DNA of 64,000 nucleotides from Candidatus Saccharimonadota bacterium (GTDB lineage: Bacteria; Patescibacteriota; Saccharimonadia; Saccharimonadales; Saccharimonadaceae). The notes under the pieces are model-generated. The model was not told where the DNA came from. It was given only the letters and a program-made list of their open reading frames with translations, and made no database searches. Location of the stretch: assembly GCA_015999875.1 (NCBI GenBank), contig JAECRG010000001.1:359330-423329 (forward strand), in the 5' to 3' direction. A program made the translations under genes and the position numbers. Below, in pieces: positions 45,536 through 53,781 of this stretch (the stretch's first letter is position 1; every line of letters starts with the position of its first letter).

Positions 45536-46072
45536 ATGGAGTACAACACAACATATGAGACAACGACGACCTCGATGTCGAGCGGCGAAGCAGCAGCATT
45601 GGGAGGAATCTTCTTAGTATTTGGCTTAATTGCGATAGTAGCTCTCGTCGTAGCGATAGTCGCGATGTGGAAGCTATTTACAAAAGCTGGCGAGCCGGGC
45701 TGGAAAGCACTTGTGCCTGTATACAATTCGTGGGTATTTCTACGACTTGGCGACCAAGCAGGCTGGTGGGCGCTAGTCGCACTCATTCCGTTCCTCAATA
45801 TCGTTGCGATAGTATTTATGGCGATTGCTGCATATAACATAAGCCTCAAGCTTGGCAAAGAAGGCTGGTATGTAGTGCTATATGTGCTAGTGCCGATCAT
45901 CTGGATACTGATTTTGGCGTTTGATAAATCAACCTGGAAAAATCAAGTTGCCGGCACCGTGCCCTCTCCGCTAGGGGCAGCTCCGGTAGAGACACCTGCT
46001 TATACACCACCGACAACTACGGACACGGATTCTGCGCCCGAAACAGAGACAAAGCCGCCGACAATCCTGTAG
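45536..46072 (+). CDS. DUF5684-type small membrane protein
   Basis: 178 residues from ATG 45536 (SD GGAGGG 7 nt ahead). The upstream open frame belongs to folD antisense and was left out. Four hydrophobic segments (about 19-43, 67-90, 95-110, 118-135) with the family-like motif AGEPGWKALVPVYNSW and LGKEGWYVVLY. The C-terminal tail is Pro/Thr-rich. Such proteins occur beside signal peptidases; role unknown. Extended -10 TGTTATAGT lies 33 nt upstream of the ATG. Confidence 0.78.
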   Translation: MEYNTTYETTTTSMSSGEAAALGGIFLVFGLIAIVALVVAIVAMWKLFTKAGEPGWKALVPVYNSWVFLRLGDQAGWWALVALIPFLNIVAIVFMAIAAYNISLKLGKEGWYVVLYVLVPIIWILILAFDKSTWKNQVAGTVPSPLGAAPVETPAYTPPTTTDTDSAPETETKPPTIL

Positions 46073-46081
46073 CACTAAACC

Positions 46082-46110
46082 TTGCATTTTACGGCGATAT
46101 CGTGTAGGAT
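46082..46110 (+). promoter_or_regulatory. Promoter upstream of the candidate structured RNA and tRNA-Lys
   Basis: TTGCAT (46082-46087), 17-nt spacer, TAGGAT (46105-46110). Confidence 0.5.
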
Positions 46111-46116
46111 ATGTTA

Positions 46117-46220
46117 AGTATCCGGGCCCGTCGCTCGGCTAGTGCCGGGCGGCGAAAGCCCCTTGTGCAAAAATATGAGAGTTTCACACTCCAACCAGCC
46201 GAAATGCTGGCGCACCTTAC
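46117..46220 (+). ncRNA. Candidate structured RNA or leader before tRNA-Lys
   Basis: An 11-bp GC-rich hairpin CGTCGCTCGGC / GCCGGGCGGCG with loop TAGT is nested in GGGC...GCCC (46122-46163). It is followed by a three-way element: outer GTGC / GCAC (about 46165 and 46211), an AGT/ACT hairpin and a 5-bp hairpin CCAGC / GCTGG (46196-46210). The RNA would read into tRNA-Lys. No known class recognised; it may instead be a processed leader. Confidence 0.4.
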
Positions 46221-46236
46221 ATCAAATACTATCTAT

Positions 46237-46313
46237 GGGCCAGTAGCTCAGCTGGTTAGAGCACCTGCCTCTTAAGCAGGGTGTCCGGGGTTCAAGTCCC
46301 CGCTGGCCCTCCA
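46237..46313 (+). tRNA. tRNA-Lys (CTT)
   Basis: Acceptor GGGCCAG / CTGGCCC, anticodon stem CCTGC / GCAGG, loop CTCTTAA, anticodon CTT at 46271-46273, T loop TTCAAGT, CCA encoded at 46311-46313. Confidence 0.96.
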
Positions 46314-46355
46314 AGCAAAGAACGTCGACATTTTCGCTACCGGTCGGCGTTTTTT
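46311..46355 (+). terminator. Terminator hairpin starting at the tRNA-Lys CCA
   Basis: Core CGTCGAC (46323-46329) / GTCGGCG (46343-46349) and T6. With G-U pairs the stem extends outward to CCAA (46311) / TTGG (46358), so the 5' arm begins at the CCA. Confidence 0.75.
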
Positions 46356-46406
46356 GTTTGGTCACGAGAAACTACATATGTTTATATTTCTTGTTGGACA
46401 GGTGTC

Positions 46407-46415
46407 TGCTATAAT
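46407..46415 (+). promoter_or_regulatory. Extended -10 promoter of the pseudopilin operon
   Basis: TGCTATAAT, hexamer 46410-46415, 10 nt before the ATG at 46426. Confidence 0.6.
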
Positions 46416-46425
46416 AACCATAACT

Positions 46426-46926
46426 ATGGGGACGGGTGCAAGAGACGACAGGGATGATTCTGGATTTACAATTGTTGAGATGATTGTAACTCTTGTCCTT
46501 GCGAGCTTATTTGTCATTTTTCTCGTCCAGTTTTTCCTCGCTGCGGGTGGTCAGCAAATCTCCGTCGAACGCCAGGCGGCGGCCAATAATCTAGCCCGCA
46601 CCAATCTCAGTAAATTTCCTCGTGCTTCGAGCTTGACTGGCTACACTTGCGACCCCAACACAACGCCCGCCGCCAACACAAACAACCTCACTATCAACCC
46701 ATCAGCCAGCGGCACCCTAATACTCAGCAATACCGTCAACAATGGTAGTACAACCCGTGAGCCAGCGCCACCAATACTGCCAAACGTCACACAGGAGGTG
46801 CGAGCCTACTCGCCCATGGGCTGTATGCCTTCGGGTAGTGGTATCGTCAAGATTGTCTCACGCGTTACGTATGGCTACATAGGGCAGACAGGAGAGGTAG
46901 TCTATGCAACATATGTCCAAGAATAA
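46426..46926 (+). CDS. Type IV pseudopilin-like protein
   Basis: 166 residues from ATG 46426 (chosen for the -10 box 10 nt upstream; the longer frame overlaps the promoter). Prepilin peptidase site DSG|FTIVEMIV with Glu at +5, then the hydrophobic N-terminal helix. Short leader MGTGARDDRDDSG. The globular part has Cys in GYTCDP and PMGCMP. First of three overlapping prepilin genes; likely a minor pilin. Confidence 0.85.
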   Translation: MGTGARDDRDDSGFTIVEMIVTLVLASLFVIFLVQFFLAAGGQQISVERQAAANNLARTNLSKFPRASSLTGYTCDPNTTPAANTNNLTINPSASGTLILSNTVNNGSTTREPAPPILPNVTQEVRAYSPMGCMPSGSGIVKIVSRVTYGYIGQTGEVVYATYVQE

Positions 46927-47668
46927 CAATCGCGGTTTTACCATCCCCGAGCTCCTCGTAACTATCACTGTCGCTACGATTATACTTGCTGGTGTCTTCG
47001 CACTGCTCGTCAATCTAATTCGTATAGGCAACTCAATTATCGAAACAACCAGACAAGTCCAGAACAACCAGCTTGCTATTCAGTCAATCGAAGATGACCT
47101 ACAGCTTACTCGTGGGTTTCTCAAACTACCCGACATCGTAGACACGCCGATCTCCGGCTCTGGCACATGGAGCCATGTCGGGTCAGGAGTCAATAATCGC
47201 GTACTAATCCTACAGACCGGCGCTACCACTGCACACAAAAGCAATGCCACACGCGAGCTCGTCCATAAACTAGCCGGTGGCTGTCCTGTCGGCACTCAGC
47301 CCGCCACAAACAACATCATTTACTATGTAACCAATCGCACACTCTATCGCCGGATAGTAGTAGAGAATCTTCCAGCCAGCACCTACTGCCCTGGCCAGTC
47401 TATCAGCCAAGTGCGCACCTGTGTCGCGCCCGCTACCCCTGCCAACTGCAGAGAGAAAGACGTTATCGTAGCCACAGATATCACTGGCTTCAGCATCGAC
47501 TACTTCACAAATCCCGGCGACACCACCCCCGTCGCAGATGCCTACACATCAGGCAGCCTTCAATCCCGCTTAGCAGTACAAATAACCATAACATCGACAA
47601 AAAACATAGATGGAGAGCAGCATGCACAAACTACCGCGATTCGACTTTCACGCGTTTCAACCAACTAG
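46904..47668 (+). CDS. Type IV pseudopilin-like protein (PilW/PilJ type)
   Basis: 254 residues. Leader MQHMSKNNNRG|FTIPELLVTITVAT with Glu at +5, typical prepilin N-terminus. SD AGGAGAGG 6 nt ahead of the ATG at 46904. Cys-containing C-terminal half (GGCPVG, YCPGQ, RTCVAP, NCREKD) suggests disulfides. Overlaps both neighbours, so it is co-translated with them. Confidence 0.85.
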   Translation: MQHMSKNNNRGFTIPELLVTITVATIILAGVFALLVNLIRIGNSIIETTRQVQNNQLAIQSIEDDLQLTRGFLKLPDIVDTPISGSGTWSHVGSGVNNRVLILQTGATTAHKSNATRELVHKLAGGCPVGTQPATNNIIYYVTNRTLYRRIVVENLPASTYCPGQSISQVRTCVAPATPANCREKDVIVATDITGFSIDYFTNPGDTTPVADAYTSGSLQSRLAVQITITSTKNIDGEQHAQTTAIRLSRVSTN

Positions 47669-50591
47669 TACACAATCAAAAGGCTTTATATTACCTTCTT
47701 TAATTGTCATTTCACTCGTACTCCTCTCAATCGGCATGATTGCAATGCAATATATATCCTCCTCGACTGCCACCATCCAAGAGTCACACTACACGGCAGT
47801 CGCCAAAAGCGCAGCTGATGCCGGCATCAGTCAAGCGCTGAGCTGTATTAAGTCTGGTGCGATGGACTGGACAAATGCCACTAAACTTGCACCAAACACC
47901 AACTGCACCGGATCTCTTACGCCAGCCACCGGACGCAACGAATTTCTCTCGGAAGGTGCAAACGGCATCTGGAAATCAACCTTCAGAGTAGATCAGCTGG
48001 TTCAAAACGAGACAGGTACCGTCGTCACCTCCACAGGTTACGTAAACTTCTACTATGCAGGCAGCGCTACACCCTCGAAAACCTACACGCAGTCACGCAA
48101 AGCTACCATCCCCACCACTAATATAAATGACACTCGCCCGATCGCCAGCGGCACTGCCGTCACAAAAGTTACCGCAGGCAGCGGCTTTACCTGTGCTATC
48201 GCCAATCAGCTCCTATATTGCTCCGGCTCGCGTAATCAGAACCAGCTCAACACAGGCGTAAGTGCGAGTAACGTCCTGACGCCAACCCTCATAAGCACCG
48301 GCGGTTTGTCGGGTAAACGTATCACAGATGTACGAGCTGGCTACTTCAACAGCTGCGCCGTCACCGAAGGCAAGCAGTACTGCTGGGGGCGAGGAGACAT
48401 GGGACAGCTTGGCAACAACAACACCACTACTTACCAAAACTCAATCGAGCCCGTCTTCGTACCGGGCATGTCAGGCTATATTCAGAAAGCATCACCAGGC
48501 ACCTCCGGCACGTTCGCCACGCAGTTTGGCTGCACGCTGAATCAAATCAAAATCTTCTGCACAGGTGGCAACGACTATGGACAACTTGGCCGCCCAGTCG
48601 TTGTGTGTAACTTATGGATTTTTGGCAACTGCGTCGGAGGCTGGAGAATTGAAGACAAGGCATTCTTTACAACTGGCTGGCCAGCCAATGTCAATGCTGG
48701 CTCCACTGAGAACCGACGCGTCTTCGGCTATGACACCAGCAACGAAAGTAGCGAGGTGCAAATGTTTGTCAATCAAAGCCAGCTCTTCAATACCCGCCCA
48801 ACAGATGTCGATAACGGTGCATATTATGCCTGTACTCTCGTCAATGCACGCGTCTTCTGCTGGGGTGATAGGTATATTATCGCTACTATTCTTGGCAACG
48901 AGCAAAATGGCAACACCACTTCGACACGTGGGTGGCGCAACGATGGCTCGAGCATCAAAGCCACCAACTTCAGCGCTGGCGAATCCACCTCCTGTTTCGT
49001 AGCCAACGGCGAGCTCTACTGCTGGGGTGCGCGTCCTGGCAACGGTGGGGACTACGGGGTTGCAAGCACCATGAACGTTTACAAGACATCAAACGGCCCC
49101 GGCTCCGCGCTATACGGGGTCAATGTAGAAGGCACCGACACTATTGCAGACCACATTTACTGCGCCTATGGAGATGGTGACGCCTACTGCTGGGGTGATG
49201 GCACGTACAACACCGTATCCCCTATCCAGCTCACCTTCGGCACCGCTAGCACCGACGCCATTACAGACGTCGCAGCCGGCTTCTTCCACGGCTGCGTGGT
49301 TGCCAATGGCTCACAATTCTGCGAGGGCACGAACACGTCTGGTGCACTGGGCAATGGCACTACTACCTCAAGCCCTACAAAATCCTCAAATATTGGCCTC
49401 AGCTCCGGCGAAGCTGCCACTAGCATCGCAAGTGGTAAGTCACACTCCTGCGCTATCGCCAACGGCTACATCTACTGCTGGGGACTCAATGACCGAGGCC
49501 AGCTCGGCGTGGGCGACATCGTACGTCGTCCGCAGCCTTACGGCATTGTTAATGTCACAAAACCGAAGGCAGCTAGCCAGGTAGCCACTGGCGATCAGCA
49601 CTCCTGTGGTGTTATTGGTGGTGCTGCCTACTGCTGGGGTGATAACTACTATGGTCAGCTAGGTAATGGCCAGCAAGGAAACTACTCCAACACTCCCGTT
49701 GCCGTTCAAGGCCTGGGAAATCGCAAAGTCACCTCGATCGATGCCGGTGCATACCATACCTGCGCCATCGCTGATGCTCAAGCATTCTGTTGGGGACGCA
49801 ACAACGTCGGGCAACTTGGCACCGGCGCATCAACCGCCAACCAAGTCACTGCCCAAGCCGTCAGCGGCCTTGGAGGAGACATACCCACTAAGATCACTAC
49901 CGGCGACCAATTCACCTGCGCCATTGCCAATGCCTACGCCTACTGCTGGGGTGCGAACGACCGCGGACAACTTGGAGCAGGCAATGTAACATCGCGAACC
50001 ACTGCCCAGCGAATACCATTTGAACTCCAAAACGGCTGGACAGACATCGACGCGGGTGGAGAGTTTGCCTGTGGCGCAGTCAACAACGTCACTAAATGCT
50101 GGGGACGCAATGACGTCGGGCAATTAGGCCGTAACTATACAACCCCAATTGCAACGCCGAATACGGCCAACTACACACCCGCCAATGTCATCAGCACGCT
50201 CAGTGGTCAGACCGTCAGCTGGAAAGCCACGACCACGATCACTGCCGGTACAAACCACGCTTGCGCCATCGCAAACGGAGATACTCACTGCTGGGGTGCG
50301 AATGCGTCAGGGCAGCTTGGCATTGGTACCACTTCAGCATCAGTTGCCGACTCTCGTTTAATTACCAAGGTTGCAGGCTACCTCGACACCAACCACGCCT
50401 ATAAGATTTCTGCCGGCGATGCCAGCACCTGCGCCATCGCCAATGGTAAAATCGCATGCTGGGGCAAGGGTGACCAGGGGCAATTCGGCGATACCACTAT
50501 ATCCGCCAGCAGAAACACGGCGAACGCCTGGGCACGCGAGTACATTCGCCAACAACGCACCCTCGACCTCACAAACATCACAGTACTGTAG
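47622..50591 (+). CDS. Giant prepilin-like protein with RCC1 beta-propeller repeats
   Basis: About 989 residues from ATG 47622 (SD GGAGAG 4 nt ahead). The N-terminus has a PilX-like prepilin region, KG|FILPSLIVISLVLLS, but with Ser where the conserved Glu at +5 is expected. The rest, from about residue 165, is a run of ten or more RCC1/ALC-type repeats with the pattern CAIANG..YCWG.N..GQLG.G, enough for one or two seven-bladed propellers; Cys pairs (TCAI...YCWG) recur in each blade and may form disulfides. Inferred role: a large tip or adhesive component carried on a pilus made with the two upstream pseudopilins. Overlaps the previous gene by 47 nt. Confidence 0.86.
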   Translation: MHKLPRFDFHAFQPTSTQSKGFILPSLIVISLVLLSIGMIAMQYISSSTATIQESHYTAVAKSAADAGISQALSCIKSGAMDWTNATKLAPNTNCTGSLTPATGRNEFLSEGANGIWKSTFRVDQLVQNETGTVVTSTGYVNFYYAGSATPSKTYTQSRKATIPTTNINDTRPIASGTAVTKVTAGSGFTCAIANQLLYCSGSRNQNQLNTGVSASNVLTPTLISTGGLSGKRITDVRAGYFNSCAVTEGKQYCWGRGDMGQLGNNNTTTYQNSIEPVFVPGMSGYIQKASPGTSGTFATQFGCTLNQIKIFCTGGNDYGQLGRPVVVCNLWIFGNCVGGWRIEDKAFFTTGWPANVNAGSTENRRVFGYDTSNESSEVQMFVNQSQLFNTRPTDVDNGAYYACTLVNARVFCWGDRYIIATILGNEQNGNTTSTRGWRNDGSSIKATNFSAGESTSCFVANGELYCWGARPGNGGDYGVASTMNVYKTSNGPGSALYGVNVEGTDTIADHIYCAYGDGDAYCWGDGTYNTVSPIQLTFGTASTDAITDVAAGFFHGCVVANGSQFCEGTNTSGALGNGTTTSSPTKSSNIGLSSGEAATSIASGKSHSCAIANGYIYCWGLNDRGQLGVGDIVRRPQPYGIVNVTKPKAASQVATGDQHSCGVIGGAAYCWGDNYYGQLGNGQQGNYSNTPVAVQGLGNRKVTSIDAGAYHTCAIADAQAFCWGRNNVGQLGTGASTANQVTAQAVSGLGGDIPTKITTGDQFTCAIANAYAYCWGANDRGQLGAGNVTSRTTAQRIPFELQNGWTDIDAGGEFACGAVNNVTKCWGRNDVGQLGRNYTTPIATPNTANYTPANVISTLSGQTVSWKATTTITAGTNHACAIANGDTHCWGANASGQLGIGTTSASVADSRLITKVAGYLDTNHAYKISAGDASTCAIANGKIACWGKGDQGQFGDTTISASRNTANAWAREYIRQQRTLDLTNITVL

Positions 50592-50611
50592 CTCGCTACA
50601 CAAGGTACAAT

Positions 50612-50648
50612 AGAAAAAAGACCAGTCACATTCGCTGGTCTTTTTTCT
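50612..50648. terminator. Bidirectional terminator shared by RCC1 gene and tRNA-Arg(TCG)
   Basis: Perfect 14-bp stem (50612-50625 with 50635-50648), A-rich and T-rich at the ends, so it works on both strands. On the minus strand it begins next to the CCA of tRNA-Arg. Confidence 0.85.
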
Positions 50649-50649
50649 A

Positions 50650-50726
50650 TGGTACACCCGGTACGATTCGAACGTACGACACCTGGTTCCGAAGACCAGT
50701 GCTCTAATCCACTGAGCTACGGGTGC
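50650..50726 (-). tRNA. tRNA-Arg (TCG)
   Basis: Minus strand. Acceptor GCACCCG / CGGGTGT (G1-U72 wobble), anticodon stem CTGGT / ACCAG, loop CTTCGGA, anticodon TCG at 50692-50690, T loop TTCGAAT, CCA at 50652-50650. Promoter TGGTACAAT on the minus strand at 50760-50752. Confidence 0.95.
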
Positions 50727-50751
50727 GCATAAGTCTTTTTGACTAGTACAT

Positions 50752-50760
50752 ATTGTACCA
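50752..50760 (-). promoter_or_regulatory. tRNA-Arg(TCG) extended -10 promoter
   Basis: TGGTACAAT on the minus strand, 25 nt before the tRNA 5' end. Confidence 0.55.
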
Positions 50761-50777
50761 CATCCTAGCATGTGCGC

Positions 50778-50783
50778 TATAAT
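50778..50783 (+). promoter_or_regulatory. murB -10 box, leaderless
   Basis: TATAAT, 9 nt before the ATG at 50793. Confidence 0.55.
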
Positions 50784-50792
50784 AGTCTGCAT

Positions 50793-51815
50793 ATGAACGT
50801 GCACACAAACATTCCCCTCAAAAACTATCTATCTATGAAAATGGGCGGTACTACTCGCTTCATGGCAGACGTCACTACTGTCGATGAACTTTCTCAGGTC
50901 ATCACAAACGCTAAGACGAAAGGTATACCATTCTTCATCTTAGGTAGCGGAAGTAACGTCATCGCCCGCGACGACGAGTACACCGGACTTATCATCCGTG
51001 TTCGCATACCAGGGTTCGAGATCATCTCAGAAGATTACACTACTGTGACTATCAAGCTGGGAGCCGGCGAAATCTGGGACGAAGTAGTAGCTCAGACCGT
51101 AGACAAAGGGCTCATCGGCATCGAAGCCATGTCCGACATACCAAGTTACTGTGGTGCCGCACCCGTACAAAACATCGGCGCCTATGGCCAAGAGATAGCC
51201 GACACTCTGGTATCCCTTGAGGCATACGACACTACGGCAAACCAAGTAGTAACCCTCACAAACGAAGAATGTAAGTTCACTTACCGCGACAGCATCTTCC
51301 GCACAGAAGCACAGGGTCGCTACATCATCACTTCTATCACCCTGCAGCTCTACAAAGCAGCACCCGAGCCGCCATTCTACAAAGGTGTCCAAGATTATTT
51401 CGACGAGCACAACATCACCATCTACACCGCAAAAGCCATTCGCGAAGCAGTCATAGCGATACGTCACGAGAAGCTGCCAAATCCAGTCGAGAAGCCAAAC
51501 TCTGGATCATTTTTCAAAAACGCCATCATAGAGCAGTGGCAGCTCGATGAACTACTACAGGACTATCCAGATGCTCCCCACTATGAGATGGGCGACGGCC
51601 GCCACAAAGTCCCCTCTGGCTGGCTTATTGAACAATGCGGCTTCAAGGGCCAGCTACTTCATGGCATGCGTGTCAATCCTGCAAATGCGCTCGTTCTCAT
51701 CAACGAATCAGCCACAGGCTACCTCGATCTATCCCTTGCGCGTACAGAGATAACTCAAGCCGTGCAAGATCGTTTTCGTATCAATATAGAGCAAGAACCA
51801 CTAGAGATAGCATAG
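50793..51815 (+). CDS. murB: UDP-N-acetylenolpyruvoylglucosamine reductase
   Basis: 340 residues from ATG 50793 (a GTG at 50772 is upstream of the -10 box). FAD-binding part with FILGSGSNVIARD near 48-60 and GIEAMSDIPSYCGAAPVQNIGAYGQEI (in pieces) near 111-137; TYRDSIF near 170 fits the Tyr loop of type I (E. coli-like) MurB; catalytic Ser in NSGSFFKN near 241. Second step of UDP-MurNAc synthesis; the HTH-MurA fusion and mraY are 4-5 kb away. Confidence 0.95.
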   Translation: MNVHTNIPLKNYLSMKMGGTTRFMADVTTVDELSQVITNAKTKGIPFFILGSGSNVIARDDEYTGLIIRVRIPGFEIISEDYTTVTIKLGAGEIWDEVVAQTVDKGLIGIEAMSDIPSYCGAAPVQNIGAYGQEIADTLVSLEAYDTTANQVVTLTNEECKFTYRDSIFRTEAQGRYIITSITLQLYKAAPEPPFYKGVQDYFDEHNITIYTAKAIREAVIAIRHEKLPNPVEKPNSGSFFKNAIIEQWQLDELLQDYPDAPHYEMGDGRHKVPSGWLIEQCGFKGQLLHGMRVNPANALVLINESATGYLDLSLARTEITQAVQDRFRINIEQEPLEIA

Positions 51816-51845
51816 CCAGCAAAATGCTTGCGCTTTTAGAAAGCT

Positions 51846-51851
51846 TATAAT
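51846..51851 (+). promoter_or_regulatory. -10 box of the pilin gene
   Basis: TATAAT about 46 nt before the ATG; leader has an AGGGGG ribosome site unusually far (about 13 nt) from the start. Confidence 0.45.
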
Positions 51852-51897
51852 ATACTACCTACATAAAAGAAACTAAATTAGGGGGCAACTAACAAAA

Positions 51898-52365
51898 ATG
51901 AGTCTTCAAACATTAAAAGATCAAAAGGGTTTCACTATCGTTGAGCTCTTGATCGTAATCGTAGTCATCGGTATCCTAGCCGCTATCACAATAGTAGCGT
52001 TCAACGGTGTACAAAATCGCGGCAAGACTTCCTCTTCCGAGTCTGCTGCAAATACAATTGTCAAAAAAGCTGAAGCAGCCAATTCCCTAGCATCAAGCTA
52101 CCCGCAGGATGCATCTGGCTTTTCGGCGAACAAAGAGTCGAGCCTCACAGGTTCAGGTATTACGATCGTAGCAACTGCGATTACAGCAGCACCTCCCGCG
52201 CCTGGAACTGTCTATATCATGCCTTGTAGTGGAACCGCTGGAACAGGTGGCCGCGTAACATACTGGAACTTCAGTACTAATGCAGCCGTCACAAAGTCCT
52301 ATGGTGAGCCAACTGCAGCAGGCACATGCGCAGCAGGCACAGCCATTGCGGCAGGGACGTTCTAG
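51898..52365 (+). CDS. Type IV major pilin
   Basis: 155 residues. Leader MSLQTLKDQKG|FTIVELLIVIVVIGILAAI with Glu at +5, the classical type IVa N-terminus. Two Cys (MPCSG and GTCAAG) bracket the C-terminal part in the place of the pilin D-loop. Alone with its own promoter and a strong terminator, as expected for an abundant subunit. Assembly genes (pilB, pilC, pilD) are outside the window. Confidence 0.93.
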   Translation: MSLQTLKDQKGFTIVELLIVIVVIGILAAITIVAFNGVQNRGKTSSSESAANTIVKKAEAANSLASSYPQDASGFSANKESSLTGSGITIVATAITAAPPAPGTVYIMPCSGTAGTGGRVTYWNFSTNAAVTKSYGEPTAAGTCAAGTAIAAGTF

Positions 52366-52380
52366 TCACCGCTACACAAT

Positions 52381-52422
52381 AATAAAAAACCAGTCACATT
52401 TAAATGTGACTGGTTTTTTATT
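52381..52422. terminator. Perfect 42-bp palindromic terminator
   Basis: Complete palindrome (21 bp per arm, centre ATTT/AAAT), A-rich start and T-rich end: strong bidirectional terminator for the pilin gene and for glyA from the other side. Shares the ACCAGTCACATT core with the 50612 terminator. Confidence 0.9.
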
Positions 52423-52467
52423 TAGCCCTTACTCCTGAGGGATATCGGTAAATAATCATATTTACCC

Positions 52468-53733
52468 TTAATACTTAAAGCGTTTCATAAAATCCATCGT
52501 TTCTTGCTTGAATTTAGCAAGCAGAGTATCGCTACTGTGCGCATCCACTGCCAGTCTCATCCACTCCGCTATCCGTCCCATATGCTCCTCCTTAAGCCCA
52601 CGAGCAGTCAGCGCAGGCGTACCCAGTCGTATACCACTTGGCTTAAACGGTGGTAATGGGTCATCCGGCACCGAGTTCGCGTTGAGAGTCAATCCTATCT
52701 TGTCGAGCGCGATTTCTGCTTCTTTGCCGTTGATGCCGAAGCTTTTGTATACATCCGCGAGAATCAGGTGGTTGCTAGTGCCGCCTGTCACGAGTATAAA
52801 GCCGCGTTTTTGCAGTTCATCTGCTAGTACACTAGCATTTTTGAGTATTTGTGCAGCATATTCTTTGAATTCGGGTTGCAATGCCTCACCGAAAGCTACA
52901 GCCTTGGCAGCTATCACATGCATATGAGGGCCACCCTGCGTGCCTGGGAAGATTGCACGATCGATGAGTGTCGGAATGTTTTCGAGTGTCTTCTCGGGCT
53001 TCTTGAGTGGATTACCTACTACACCTTTGCTCAGTATTAGACCGCCCCGTGGGCCACGAAGTGTCTTGTGGGTAGTGGTAGTGATGACATGGAAGCCATA
53101 ATCAAAAGGATTTTTGGCGACACCGCCAGCGATCAGGCCGGCGATATGCGCCATATCTGCCATCAGTAGCGCACCTACCTCGTTGCCGATAGCCGCGAAC
53201 TTCTCGTAGTCAAGCTCTCGAGGGTAGCCAGAAAATCCAGCGAGCACGATCTTTGGCTTATGCTCAAGCGCAAGCGCGCGTAGCTGATCATAATCGATTT
53301 CACCCGTCTCGATGTTTTTCATCTTATAGCGTACGAAATTATAGAGCTGTGCACTGCGCGTCACTGGCGCACCATGCGTGAGATGTCCGCCATGACTCAG
53401 ATCCATAGCAAGCACTGTGTCACCCGGCTCAAGCCATGCATGATACACAGCCTCGTTTGCTGGCGCACCGCTGTGTGGCTGGACATTTGCGTGGTCGGCA
53501 CCAAAAAGCTGCTTGGCTCGGTCTATCGCAAGCTGTTCTATCTTGTCCGTCCACTCCTGTCCGCCATAGTAGCGCTTGCCCGGATAGCCTTCAGAATACT
53601 TGTTTGTCAGCACACTACCAAGTGCGCGTAGTACATCCTGCGACACGTAGTTTTCACTAGGGATCAACTCCAGCCCTTCGCGTTGGCGCTTCTCTTCTGC
53701 TTCAATATAAGTAAATACGATATCATCACTCAT
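52468..53733 (-). CDS. glyA: Serine hydroxymethyltransferase
   Basis: 421 residues. PLP Lys in TTTTHKTLRGPRGG near 228, SGAPAN near 88, SHGGHLTHG near 118. Converts serine to glycine and feeds one-carbon units to FolD. Leader of about 20 nt with SD AGGAGT 7 nt before the ATG, after an extended -10 TGATATAAT at 53769-53761. Confidence 0.97.
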   Translation of the reverse strand: MSDDIVFTYIEAEEKRQREGLELIPSENYVSQDVLRALGSVLTNKYSEGYPGKRYYGGQEWTDKIEQLAIDRAKQLFGADHANVQPHSGAPANEAVYHAWLEPGDTVLAMDLSHGGHLTHGAPVTRSAQLYNFVRYKMKNIETGEIDYDQLRALALEHKPKIVLAGFSGYPRELDYEKFAAIGNEVGALLMADMAHIAGLIAGGVAKNPFDYGFHVITTTTHKTLRGPRGGLILSKGVVGNPLKKPEKTLENIPTLIDRAIFPGTQGGPHMHVIAAKAVAFGEALQPEFKEYAAQILKNASVLADELQKRGFILVTGGTSNHLILADVYKSFGINGKEAEIALDKIGLTLNANSVPDDPLPPFKPSGIRLGTPALTARGLKEEHMGRIAEWMRLAVDAHSSDTLLAKFKQETMDFMKRFKY

Positions 53734-53760
53734 GAGTAATACTCCTTCTGTCTGCAGACT

Positions 53761-53769
53761 ATTATATCA
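53761..53769 (-). promoter_or_regulatory. glyA extended -10 promoter
   Basis: TGATATAAT on the minus strand, 27 nt before the ATG, with an SD between. Confidence 0.6.
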
Positions 53770-53781
53770 TCTGTTAGGATG

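Noticed and set aside
46117-46220. SRP RNA, tmRNA or RNase P RNA
   Set aside because: None of the conserved cores (SRP GGAA tetraloop helix, tmRNA tag, RNase P CR motifs) is present; same for 36565-36693.
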